Assembly: GCA_040954595.2 (NCBI GenBank)
Contig: CM082582.2
Location: forward strand, 13,020,001 to 13,084,000
DNA from: Balanoglossus misakiensis
Taxonomy: Eukaryota; Hemichordata
Direction: 5' to 3'
DNA length: 64,000 bases
In this document: positions 48,409 through 61,053 of the stretch, in pieces
Layout: each line of letters opens with the position of its first letter
Numbering within the stretch: the first letter of the stretch is position 1
Position numbers and translations under genes: made by a program
Notes under the pieces: generated by a model
What the model saw: only the letters and a program-made list of their open reading frames with translations
Told to the model about the DNA's origin: nothing
The model's database searches: none

Positions 48409-51228
48409 GATGATTGCATACTAATGATAAAATGGGGAGCTATTTCAGTTGATTTGGGGAAAAACACTAACGGATCATGAAGAATTTGCTTTAAGTTACA
48501 AACCAAATATTTGAAGACTGAACTTTGACAAAACAATGTTTTCTTGAACTGGGCACTTTCCACTGTAAAGGCAACAGTGAACACAAAAAAATATTGGGAA
48601 ATCTCCAAACACTAGTGTCCAACTGGATAAATAAAATAAAATAAAAACTCAATCAGGGTTGTACAGCGGATGAGGGCATGTCTAGAATGGAATCATTGGA
48701 ATGCAAAAATAGTCACAGATTTGACATGAATTTTTAGAAAATAACCACTCTGAGTAATAGATCTTGCAAAGTTACAAAGTTCTTGCAGCACCCCATAGTA
48801 ACAACACTTGTAGAAAATGTCACAAAATGAACAGGTTTCAAACAGAAAACTGATTGTAACAGACAATTTTTTTGATCAGTTTGTAACACCAACAGTTTTA
48901 AGTAACATGTAAATAATGTTAATCTTCTGAGCTGACTACATGTGACTAAAATTCTAGACCAATCAAATCCACTTAGGCATCCATTCGTTCTACACTTGGA
49001 TGTAACAGTCACAACTATTGGTGCAGCTACTGATGGATTCTACACTGTGATGTGTCAGCCTTACCTATTGGTGCATACATTTTGGAAAACTAAGTTAATG
49101 CTAAAAGAAACAAAGACAACACTAGAATTGCGAACATGTTACAGAAGGAAAAATGTAAATAGCAACTTCCAGCTTTTGTGAGGCCATTGTTGATGAAACC
49201 AAATCTCATTGTGTCGTTCAAATATGACCTGTCGTATTCATGATTATCCAATTTCATCGCTGGAACTGAGGAATTAAATCCATTACAATACCGTACCTCT
49301 ACTATTAAATATTCAAGCCAGTTCTGTAAAGAAGAAAAAAACATGACTGTAGGAACTAAATCCTCCAAATAAACAATCTACCTCGAAAAACAAGAATGAT
49401 TACATATACATTGTACACAAGACAATATTAACACCAACCTAAGCAGCCCTGTTTTCCTGATGTGTTTTGCTGTTGACCCTGTCAAAATGCAGGGGCTAAA
49501 GGTCAAAGGTCAGCAAGGAGAGGGTCAAGGTTGAAGCTATTCTAAGATTTACACTTTTGCATATCATGATAATACTTGATGCACCCTCCTAAAGTCTTGG
49601 CTCAGAAAATTTGTCTAGAAAAATGTTACAAAACTCCTTACAAATATACAATCAGGATCCGTGTCAAAATATTACATCAAACAGAAAGAGAGAGAGACCT
49701 GGATTCCTGATCTTTTAACTTCTATGAAAACAAAAAGTCAAGGAGATAAATTTTCTTGTTGCATGTGACAATCTACAAATGTGAAACAGTGTAAAACTAC
49801 TGTACAAGTAACTGAAAGTCTTGCGATTTCAGTTGTATACATTGAAGTGTGGCACCATTGCAAGGTAGCCCGCTCATGCTGCAGTACTTTCAAACGTTAT
49901 TAGTTTTTTTGAAGAGACTAGGTGGTCCTGACATACCACGGAAGATGATACAGTTTTAGCACTTTTGTTTGACTTTGCATAGGCCAGGATAGACTCACCT
50001 GACTTCAACTGGCAGTGCTAATTTATGTGTGTAGGCACCAAAGGTTGAGAAAAGTATTTGGTCCCAAGGGGCATCATGAAATGGAACTACCTAGCCAGAT
50101 GAAAATCAACACAAGGCCCCTTCAGCTTGCTGTTTTTTAATCCCTGATGATTAGTTACTGAAGTTTTGACATCGTATAAAACTTTGCAAGTCACTCTCTT
50201 GTTTTATAAGAATACTTCCCAGGTACTGGTTTACTTCGTGCAGCAGATTTCATTTTCATACATGCATAAGTCTGAAAATGATCCATTAGTAAAAAAAATT
50301 CCTGAGATGATGGATATGAAAGTAGTACAAGTTGTTTGCAGGTCATCATAAACTACCTAAGCTGCTTGTCAGTATGGCAGGTCATATTAAAACCACTTGA
50401 GCTGCGAATAATTTATTGCATGCCATCTTGAAACCACCTAAGCTGGCTCTCATTCACAAAGCTGCTTGTCATTCATGGCTCCTCTAGCTCACCCATTTTT
50501 GTTGCAGGCCGGCTAAGCTGGAAGGTCATATTGGGCCACTTAAGTTGATTGCCATACACTGTCAACATGACTGAAAAGAATTACAATGTGTTCAATAAGA
50601 CTATAAATTAACATTTAAGACATCACTGACCAGGACCTGACAATATTGTACAGGTCAAAGGTTAAGTGTCCACAAATCTGGACTTCAAATGACCCATGGT
50701 AACAAATTGACAATGCTGGTCTCTCCTTGATGTTGAATTGATCTTGACATTACAAAAATAATTCTGACTTTCATGGAAAGGGGTTTCCCTGAATATCTGA
50801 ATGGATGGTTACAATGTGGCCTTCCCTGAATGTGCTTCACTGGAGCGCATTGTTTTTCATGGAATGACAGCTGGCAAAGTGTGTTGATTACCATGACAGT
50901 GGCAGATTGTAACTGGGTTTTATGACCTCAGTGAGTTGAATGTCAAAGTGTGGTGATGACTTCAGCAATAGGAGAGGACAACATGCGTTCATGACCTTGA
51001 CAGTTTACTACAACAAGGAGAGTTTCCTGAACTTGACAAAATGACATTGCCAACAAGGGCTAAGAGTACTGAAGGTCTTTTCACAACTAAGTCATGACAA
51101 TGATGACAATGATGGTTCTGGATCCACATTTGTTTATACAATGATTGGACTGTACCACGGGTTTGACAGGGGTGAAAGCATACAGTACTCATGGAATTGT
51201 TATGGAGGTAGATTGGTAATACTAGGTG
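48409..51228 (-). other. Probable long 3' UTR of JARID2
   Basis: No coding exon was found between the JARID2 stop and the candidate distal poly(A) signal. The stretch holds a degenerate ~40-bp tandem repeat (50341-50550). Long 3' UTRs are common for developmental chromatin genes; transcription across this whole region is inferred. Confidence 0.4.
50341..50550. repeat. Degenerate ~40-bp tandem repeat (AAACCACCTAAGCTG motif)
   Basis: Copies of an AGGTCAT..AAACCACCTAAGCTG unit occur at about 50351, 50391 and 50432, with weaker copies near 50507 and 50534. The 40-41-bp spacing of the first three suggests an old tandem duplication. Confidence 0.55.
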
Positions 51229-54200
51229 TTATGTTTGAGTGTCGCTTTCTGTTGACCTTCTTTTATTGCTGCCCCTCCCTCGCCCGGGTAATGAATTGTT
51301 CTTAGAAGACAACACCTCTTCTGCCTGCTCTACTAATTTGTTCAGCTGCTCCTGTAAAGACATCCAAAATTTAAGACATGTTAATGCGTAGCAAGAGATC
51401 CTTAAACCAAAACACCCCAGAAATTCACACCATAAGAAAGAACTGCTACGAGGGGGCAACTAGCTCAACACCAATGCAGAAACTACATGCAGGGGTTACC
51501 CTAATCCCCACTGTTGAAAGTTGTCACTCATTACCTTATCATATCTGTACATAAGTCTCAGTCCCCGACACGCTCTGTTCCCACCTTTCTTGATGTGATT
51601 GTAGGCATGTTGTAGACAGTACACATCATCATCCCTGTCATGAACCACCTGCCATAAGATGAGATAATGATTCAGTCAATAAAACTATTATTCACACACA
51701 TAGTGTTTTGAGTGTCAACTTGGGTGTTCCAAGGATACATTGGACAAACAGAGAGGTTGCCAAGGAGACGCCAAAACTTACCATAGAAAGATAACACAGC
51801 TGTCCACAAATGTCACAACCTTTGTCTTCAGGGTCAATCTGAATCTTGGTGATTTTCTTCCGTCTCATCTCAGCACTCATGTGATTGTCGCTGCTGCTCA
51901 TCTTAGACGACGACTGCAAACCAGCAGCCACTAACTGATCCCGCAATGCAAACTCTTCATCCCTGTGTGGCAAAATCAATATTGCCTCATTGGTTTTTTC
52001 AACATTATGAAAATACCAGAATGTAAGGTCATAGGTCATGTAGGGTTCATGACACGACTACTCAAACCAATGAGAGGAAAACTGACCTGATTCTCCTGAT
52101 TTCAGTTGACAGACACTTGGACAAGTCTTTGTTGTTTCTCTGTGTTTCCACGGTGGTTGCCAAACTCAGCAATCTCTCCATGGCAAATTTGGTCGACAGA
52201 CGAAGCTCCTTTGTCAGCTGCACGAAACAAGAATGTGTAAAGAACAGTTAGATCAATTTCTTCTGCAAAATATTACTTTCATGACTTTCTATTTTGGAGT
52301 AATTTCTTGTCAATATTTTCGTAAAACTGTCTGAAAGCTGTACTGTTATTGGAGGAGAAGATGATGAGGATATCACTCACTGCAAAAGCCTTTGTTCCAA
52401 AATCAATCCATGATGGAAGGGCATAGTACACACATTCTGCAACATTGTAACCACATGACACACTGGCAGTATAGCATGCTGGGAAGGTAACCAAATACTC
52501 GTCAACTTTCAATAAAGTACGCATCACAGGAACTCCATTATCCACCAGGCATGAAGGGGATACCTGAAATATTGAAAATCGATGTCTTAATAGCATGTTT
52601 CAGCTTGTTAAAAGAACGATCAGATGTATTGGTTTCTTCTAAAGTACTGGTATCAATCACATGTAATGGACATATTGAGACTAAAACTGTATGTAACGCG
52701 ATACTGAGCAACTCTGTTTGGCTGTGGTTTCTAGGTAACCATGGCTATGGTTACATGACAGAAATCTTCAGGGTGCTCTTGTTACAGTTGATACTAATAA
52801 GTTTCTGAAACTTAGAAACACTTTCCAGAACTTTGATGGCTCCAAGGTAGACACACTGATTTCAAAACGATTTTGAGGTTAATACTCACCATGACAGATG
52901 CTTTGGCAATACAACTTTTTGAATTATGTAAGCACATTTCTGGTACAGTAGATTTTATTGCATCTTCAAACTTGTCTGTCTGACTATGTGGAACACAGTA
53001 CCTATAGTATATAAAGGAACAGACTACTGTATATACAGCTAGACATTTTGCATTCAGAAATTACAAAGCAAATTTCTCAGTCATGTTCATAGCATCTGTT
53101 ATTTACATAAGTTAGCAGCATATTGGATATCAATGGTACTCAAGATAAACAAAGCGATATGCTTATTTTCCACTGAACCAAAACAAAAAAAGTTTACCAT
53201 ATTTTTCCGGCACCAGTATGCATGTACTCTATACACGGCAAAGCATGGCGGTCTTGCTTCCAGTATTCCGTGCTGAACAACATTCCGATTTTCAGCCAAG
53301 GAACCGTCACTCCGGATTCTTGGCCTAGATGATGAAGTAGATTACCCTGGTTGTGTGATAAGTTGTTCAAATTCCATGAATGCCTGGCAAGTGAGCAAAA
53401 AGAGAAATTGCATCATTGTTGTGAAATTTTCAAGAAGCAAAATGTCAAACCACGCTAATCGGCCGTATATGTGATATCAAGCATGGCTAAATTGAATTTA
53501 TAATGTAGAATATTGTCAATAAATAATTTGAAGAGTCATTCCATTTTCACAAATCACGATAGGCAGAATTTTTGACTGAAAAATTACTTTAAAGTGATGA
53601 GTACTGTGTGATGGAGAGAGTAACTGAAATGAGTCTAACCCAAGATCTAAAATAGAGCTGTTTTAAGGGAGCAATGTCTGTTAGTGATGTACAGAAGGCA
53701 AGTTGGATGGCCAGACAAAAAGCAATAAAGTTATTCATATTTGCATGTTGGCAGCATGTCTTGAGAGCTCTCTACGTTATTTTAATAAACAGGCAAACAT
53801 GCAGGCAACTCAAACAAACAAGCAAACAAACAAACAAACTTACTTTGAGTAAGGGTCAGATTTACCTGTGGGAAACCCACTGCAAAAAGTGAAAAACAAG
53901 AATCACTTCTTTTGCTCTCCAAACTGTCGATTAACCCTTTCACCCCCCAGTTCCCTTTTTAGAGGTCCAACTTTACCATAGGAGACAATGGGTTTTGGAC
54001 TGGACTATGGGGGTGAAAGGGTTAGGGCTGAATGTTGATGCCCAACAAAAAACAACAAAATGCAGTATAACACAAGTATTTCATGATACAATGTTCAATG
54101 GCGTAATGTTAAATGTCATGAAATCAAAAGAAAACATTTGTATGACACAATATCCCCTATCACACATTTTTAAACACAGCTCTGGAGGATTAGCACTACA

Positions 54201-57200
54201 AACATTTCATACGATGACCTCATGACAGGTGTGGTGGAATGGTAAGTTAAAGGGTACTCATGCAAGTTGTTAGATGAGCTAGAGGGCACTAAACTCTCAC
54301 CTGCCAGCAGTGGCTGTATCAACTCTGCCACACTGCACCGCTACGTGTTGTGTTCTCTCATCAACCAATCTCCAGTACTCTTGCTGTGTGTTCAAAATGG
54401 CAACAAAGTTCAGCTCTTTCTGCTTTTTCTTCTTCAAGTAATTCTAAGTGTTGTCTGTAATTATTCTAATCCATCCTGCTGAATCACACATTATGCACAA
54501 GTATAAACCCCCAAACACTCTACATCCTGTTGAAATTGGAGTTTGTACGGACATACAAAACAAGAGTTTACCTCAACATCTAACGGTGTTGGCTCATTCT
54601 TGAAGCACAGACTCATAGTATTACGAGCAACCCTGTAGAACTGAGTCAGAGCTACCGACCGTCCTTTCGTTGTACAGCTATTCCTTTCATGCTCGGCCAC
54701 AGCTGCAAGGATGAGAAATATTCAGGGAGATTCAGTCATGGCATGAGGTGAGGTGGGGTGGTCATGACCATGTGAGCCCTGACCTCTCAGTGACCTATAA
54801 TATGCATGGATCTGCTAATCATTTCTAAGAAATAAGAAGACACACCTCGAGATTTCCTCTGTCTTTCTATTGTCACTTGTCTTTCAAGTTTATCTTTCTC
54901 TTCCTGAAAAATGACAACAATGGATCAGATAATCATAAACAACAACATGTCAACAGGAATTCACACAAGAAAAATTACAGGACAGCCAATCACAATGTGT
55001 ACATATTCCCTGCAACTCACCTTTGATAGCATGTCATAAGACAGTAGATATTTACAGTAAATGTCATCTAATTTAGTCAGCCTATCTTGCGCCTACAAAA
55101 CAGAAAGGGTGGTGTGATTTGCAAGTAATACAGCCATAACTCTGAGAAACAGAAACAGAGCAACAAAAAACACATGCAGAGTGAGTGTCACAAAGAATTC
55201 AAATTCTACTCACAGCCTTGGGAATCCTCAGCGAATCAGCCACTCTATTCCATCTCTTCTTATCTGGAACATTCTGAAGTCCTCCAAACTGAGCCATGGT
55301 TTGTGAAAACCTGACCAGATCTAACTCACAGCCACCAATCTGAAGATGCAACAAACGCATGAACTTAGATGGCTAATACAGGGATTTCACACTGGGTATA
55401 AGTTACCTAAGAGGACATCACTTAAGTGCTGACCACACTTGATACTGTGAATTCAAGACTTACCTGGGGTGAAGTTGTCAGTTCAACACCTTGCTCTGCT
55501 AAATGCTTCTTGATGCATTGTAACTGCTGCACATTTGGTCCCCACCTGATATTAACAAGAAAACAGAAGATTTTTTATGGACTTACGGTACTCAAATTCT
55601 CAAAACAACACACATATGACAAAGTTGATTTTTAGGCAGTGACTGGGAAATAAATAAAAAATTTACCTCTTCTGCATTCTATGGACATACTCTAGTTGTG
55701 TAGTAAACCTCAAATCATCATTCAATTTACATTCAGGCTGCAATAAAAGAAAAGTATACATCAATGAATGGGGACATCACTAATCCCTTACACCCCCGTT
55801 TCTGTGTGTATGGATCAAACCTTGCCACTGAAAGCAACGAGTGTATGTATTAACACTCGGTCTGTTAGTGGTTTGTTTTCACTTACCCTCCATCCTTCTG
55901 GTGGTACAACTTTACACATGCCATAAGGTTGTGCCTTATCTGAAATTTTCTTGATGTACGCGATAGGATCACTCCATTCCTCCTCAGTCGGGTGAAAGAC
56001 AGGGGCATCGTAGATTTTAGCCTCATTGGGAAGTTCATCGTTGTCACTTGCAGGTGAATTTGTTGCCACGGATACTGATGACGAAGATGACGCTTTATTG
56101 CTACTCACTGTTGCTAGAGAAGTTCCTTTCGTTGAAGTTGAAGATGTACGTGTAATGGAGGAAGTCATTTGTGAGGTAGTTGTCACTGTCGATACAGTTG
56201 TGGATGTTGTCAGTGTTGATGTTGGAGAATTCATGGAATTTTTCACTCGTATCTTGCCAGGTGATGTTTTGGGTGATGACAAAGCTTCAGATGTTTTCTG
56301 TGAAGTTTGTTTATTTTTTGACCCAGGCGGTCTTCCCCTTTTCCTCTTGAGTGAACATGAGACGTCTTTTCTGTTAAAAGAATTCTCCGCAGCCGCACAA
56401 GCTCTTTGACACATCTTGGAATCTTCCGAGTTTGAATTTGGAGCATTCAAATCATTGATGACTACTTTGACTTCAGATTTCAGAATCAGTTGCTTGGCGA
56501 TGGTGTTCCTGGTGCTTGCAGACACAGCTTTTGGAGCTGGGCTGTCAGTTTCATCCCTGGCGATGTGATTCTTGCCGGACCTTGTCACCTTTTTCCGTAG
56601 TTTTTGCATATTGTTCTTGTGTGCAGCATCGTGCCGATTGCAAGGGGCAGGTTTCACCTTCTCAGGTTTGACAACATTTGCATTGCTTGTGTCCATCTTG
56701 GTGTCGGCATCGAGCGTAACAATGGAATGATTTTTGACATTTGTGTTGTGTTCCCCACTTCGAAGTTTAGCCTTTTTGGGTGGAATATACAACAACTTAG
56801 GTGGTTTTGATTTCTTTGCTTTATTCACTCTGTCAACCTTTTCAGCTTTTTCTCCGCTAACCTGAACTTTTTCAACTTTTTCACTGCTTACCTTGGATGG
56901 TTTTGTTCTAGCATTATTGACTTGTACCTTTTCCACTATGTGATTGAGTTCTTTTAAACTGCTGGTGCCAAGCTCAGCCTCTTTGTCTGTGCTTGTTTTC
57001 TGCGGTGAGGGTGGCCTTAGTGGTGATGATATTGAATGATTGAGAACAGTCCTGGACGGGATACCTGTGGACATGATGGGAGGTGGTACAACCAGAGAGG
57101 GCGATGTCACCACTGGGTTGCTGGCCAGGGTCGCACTACTACATCTGGGTGGGATAGGGATCAAGGCTGGAGGGGCTCTCTTAGGCACCATGGTTAGCAG

Positions 57201-58891
57201 TGGAGGCACTGGTTGTAATGATGGTGGTGATGACGGTTTATAAGACATTCCTGGTGGCGGTGAGTGTGATGAGATATGTGTATTCACTGGTGTTGTAACT
57301 TTTCCCCTCATCTGTTCAAAAATAATAATAATAAAGTATAAATTGGAAGATGGTAATTTCAATAATCTTATTCACGTGTATACATAGTGAGTTGGACAAG
57401 AAACTGCAAGGAAATACAAATATTATGGGTCATGGAGCTTCTAAACAACCCAACAACAACAACGAGAACAAACCTTGGCAACTTCATGAATGCTTTCACT
57501 TGTACTCTCATCCAAAGTCAGTTCCGTAATGCTGCTTGCAGGAGATGCAACATTGTCCGCAAAAGGTGTACATGTACTTATCCTGTCAAACGAAAGCCCT
57601 GAGTCTTCATTATTGATAAACATGTCTTGGCTGTCGGTGTTGATTTTCTCCTTGGCTTCCCTCTCCTTGATTTCAACATTGTCTGGAGACGGCGGGGCAC
57701 CGAATACTTCCATTCGTGTTGGAAGTACAGGTGAGCCTGTAATGTATACATAGAGTAATGAGTTTGTGATTATTATGAGAAAGTGATTTTATTTTTGTAA
57801 AGAATTTCTACCTGTTCTATTCCAAAACTACTGGTGAACAAATTGGAAATAATATTCAAGATAAAATTATTGCAAACATTACACTGCCACCTGGTTGTTG
57901 CTGTCATGCTGTGAGCTCATGCAAACAATGATTTCCTGAAAGTTCCATGGAAACCTAGCAACATATTCACTGCATGTTTACACAGTTAAAAAGGTTACAC
58001 AATGTTACTATTAAAAGGATTTGCAGAGAACCACTGTTCCAGGAGGGATTAAGAGCAATACTTCTCGGTACTGAGTGTGTCTTGGCATATCAGGACAAGT
58101 CACAGTCGCACTAGTCTGTGACAATGTGACTCATCTGAAATGGCATCCAATACACCATCATCCAAACCATGTCTACCACTATTCCTCTCAGACTCCCCAA
58201 CCTTACCTCTCAGACACAGGAATGTTAAGAAGTCTTCAGTTTTTGGACGTTTGGTGGTCAGCAGACTGCCGCCCCCACCTTTACTTTTGATGGGAGTTGT
58301 GTTGGGTGTTCCGGGCAGTGATTGGGCAAATTTGCGCTGAGCGTGTACTCGAGATCTGAAATCAGAAATTGAATTAATTGTTAATGCGTGTATGGACAGC
58401 CAGTTGTGTCTTTCTTGAGAATTTGTGATGATCATGGCATAATTTCACAATATATCACCATTACTTGTGTAAACATAACCACTAAAACAACAGACCAACC
58501 TTTTGGCGGGCTTAGGAGGTTCATCAACATCAGTCTCAGAGTACGAATTCACAGAACAGCTTGATATGCTCTCTTTCCTTTTCTTTCTCACTCTTGGTTT
58601 TCTCACTTTCTGCAATCGGACCGGTTTGAACTCATTCAGAAAGCAATTGTTAATCTTCTCTTTACTCTTCGCTTTGACCTTCACCTTGACCTTCTCAGAA
58701 TCCGTTGTCATGGTGGCAGAGGATGTTGGGGTAGGGGTGTCTTTGGCTCTTCTGTAGGTGGGCGGAGTAGAGCATAGACTTGGTGGAGCACTGGTGGAAC
58801 ACTGGCTCGGCTGTTTGACAGAATGCAAAGATGCATAAAGAGCCCTGCGCAGTTCCTTCTCTTCTTTCCAAAGCAATCCATTGTTGTAATC
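51229..58891 (-). CDS. JARID2: JARID2, PRC2 cofactor with JmjN-ARID-JmjC-zinc finger (19 coding exons; first exon uncertain)
   Basis: JARID2 targets and tunes Polycomb repressive complex 2. Exons: 58500-58891, 58207-58355, 57474-57736, 55887-57311, 55667-55737, 55464-55545, 55214-55339, 55021-55092, 54846-54903, 54572-54702, 54301-54383, 53844-53879, 53198-53383, 52890-53001, 52381-52563, 52087-52217, 51782-51962, 51535-51648, 51229-51351; 3918 coding bases in frame. The N-terminal [15 protein letters not shown] matches the ubiquitin-interacting region. HAQRKFAQS holds the lysine equivalent to human K116, and [16 protein letters not shown] is nearly identical to human. Then come an AT-hook-like [11 protein letters not shown], JmjN (to VVPPEGWR), ARID ([23 protein letters not shown]), JmjC ([25 protein letters not shown]) and a C5HC2-type finger ([24 protein letters not shown]). 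Iron ligands are missing, as in vertebrate JARID2, so it is probably non-catalytic. Confidence 0.97.
53809..53840. repeat. (CAAA)n microsatellite beside a JARID2 microexon
   Basis: CAAACAAACAAGCAAA-type repeat immediately intronic to the donor of the 36-base exon (53844-53879). On the transcript it reads GTTTGTTTG. Confidence 0.8.
53931..54023. mobile_element. Short inverted-repeat element with TTAACCCTTTCAC ends
   Basis: The left end TTAACCCTTTCACCCCCC and right end GGGGGTGAAAGGGTTA are inverted copies about 16 bp long around a ~60-bp interior. TTAA at the left edge resembles piggyBac-type ends (TTAA target). The right edge reads GTTAGG, so the duplication is not intact. It lies in the JARID2 intron between exons 53844-53879 and 54301-54383. 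Confidence 0.55.
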
Positions 58892-59982
58892 CTGCGAGAA
58901 AAAAAACGATTTTAAGAAATTAAAGAACCACGTCTACCATTAGCTGGTATAGAGTGTATATTCATCAAATTAATACAATACTATCAGGGCAACCACTTCT
59001 AAATGACTAAAATATATTGTCTAATTACATATACATTTCACGGAAATAACACACGCTCTGCGGGACCCAGAATGATTTCCAATTTAGACTGGAATCGGTG
59101 AACAGCCGCACTGGGATCTTCGGTTACAAAGTCAACAGAGATGCCATGATCTCAATTGATCATTGGCTTCAACTTATTCAGTCAGACAAGCCTCTGGCTT
59201 CTTCAGACTTTTCCATAATGCATTGGGCTGCTATGATACATACCACCGTAATTGGCATTAAATTGGAGAAATATAATTTTCATCACGTAACTACCAACAA
59301 GAGTTCGAAATGAACAATGCATTGAGACAAACACACTGCAGGAAATTTACATCTCATCTACATCTTCTGAAGACAATGACCTTGTTGTTTAGGATGTCTA
59401 CCCAGACATGTCTGATAGCTGTTCTAAAAATAGATGTGGTTTTATTGCTTCAATTTGTATTTCAAGGTCAACCCGATATTGGAACCATTTTGATTCCATG
59501 CAGGTTTTATATACGATCAAATATTTTAGGGGTATGTATGCATCTGCCTGGCACATTCATATTTCAATGCAGGTGTGTCCTTGAACTTAAATACGTCAAC
59601 ATTTCCACGAACTTTTACAACATCAGTTAAACTGACAACTCATTGCATTTACATGTGTTATAGAACATATGCTGTAGAAACTAACGATATTCAGTAGTCA
59701 GAATAAAATAGACATATATGGAAAAAATATGTCAGTCAAAAACCTGTTGTTTCTACCATGATGTGATTTCTCGGAAATACTTGTTTGCAAAACTCATATA
59801 TACTCCGGGATTACAGCATGCCTTCAGAAAATTTCACCAAGAGACAAGAATTGAGTTACAAACTGCACATTTAATATATTTGCACCGGTTGTAAACAGGA
59901 TTAAATTACACAGATATACTGCAGGGGAAAAAACAATAAGTAATTGTACATCTTCCTGATGCTAAAAATTGACAGAAAATAC

Positions 59983-60039
59983 CTTTACTAATCTGACTAC
60001 GGGGCCTTTAGTCAACGCAGATACACTTGGCATTTTCAT
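59983..60039 (-). CDS. JARID2: Candidate first coding exon of JARID2
   Basis: A minus-strand ATG with a purine at -3 and an in-frame upstream TGA opens 19 codons (MKMPSVSALTKGPVVRLVK) ending at AAAG|gtattt. It joins the next exon ([11 protein letters not shown]) exactly in phase 0. Human JARID2 starts [20 protein letters not shown], which this does not resemble, so it may be an alternative start or chance. Confidence 0.22.
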
Positions 60040-61018
60040 ATTGTTTATTAATTTATCAAAAAGAACTCAAATATTACTTGCAGAATGAAAACTTTATGGC
60101 TTTTACATTAAACATTCAATCACCACTAGATATCTTTTCATGTCGTGCCTAGAAACTGCAAACTGAAACCGAAATTCAGCAACAAAGTCTGAGTGCGATA
60201 TATCTGTGATTGTTGAGCAACGCAAGAATGTCTGATATTGTAATGAGGGGGTTTGCAGCAGTCACTCAAGTGGTGTTATGTTGGCCGTACATGTATGCTT
60301 GTCCAAACTCGATCATCATAATGTAACAGACAGTCAGGGCAAAGTCTTCTATTCCATTTCATACAAACACCAAAAAGTGTTAAATCTAACAGATTTAATA
60401 CCAACATCAAATACAAATACATGTAATCATTCCTGTGTTTTTTTATTCAAATCCTTCTTTTAACTTCCGCCACTTTCATCGAATTTACACCAAACCAAAG
60501 AACACGTTCCATCCCCAACTCCCACTGAAATTGACACCGCAGAATGAAATCCCACAGAAAAAATAGTACAAGCCTGGAAAACACGTACACCTATCGCTGA
60601 ATACAGTGAATAAAAAAAATTCAACTCTGGAAATGGAGCAAGGTTACAAGAAGCAATTTACCTGGTAATAAATAAATATAGGCCGGTTTGTCCTTGATAC
60701 CAAGGTCTGATAATCATTTACCTAACACGCTTGTCGTCACGCATGAACAAAGATCCTATGCACGCATTGTGTGGAGTACGTGACAATACACATCCATACA
60801 GGGAAATGCTGAGAGTTTTTCATCCATTTTATGTTAGAAAGCTGACAAGGAAATACTGTTGATCACAGAAGATGTGGGTTTTTTTCCCACCAGTGACTAG
60901 ACTGTCTATTTCCAACAGATCTATCCAGAATGATGGTCCCAATAACACAGTACATGTACCTCAACCAAATTGATAACATTTCTCATACCTGTGTCCGACA
61001 ATTTGCAAACATCAACCT

Positions 61019-61053
61019 AGTGAAGCCTTAGTGAAGGCTAGTGAAGCCTTAGA
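61019..61053. repeat. Short tandem/inverted AGTGAAGCCTT repeat
   Basis: AGTGAAGCCTTAGTGAAGGCT followed by another AGTGAAGCCTTAG: two direct copies around one partly inverted copy. Local duplication of no known role. Confidence 0.6.

Noticed and set aside
56026-56409. 127-codon plus-strand frame rich in Val/Asp
   Set aside because: It is the antisense shadow of the large JARID2 exon 55887-57311; its composition mirrors the Ser/Thr-rich coding strand.
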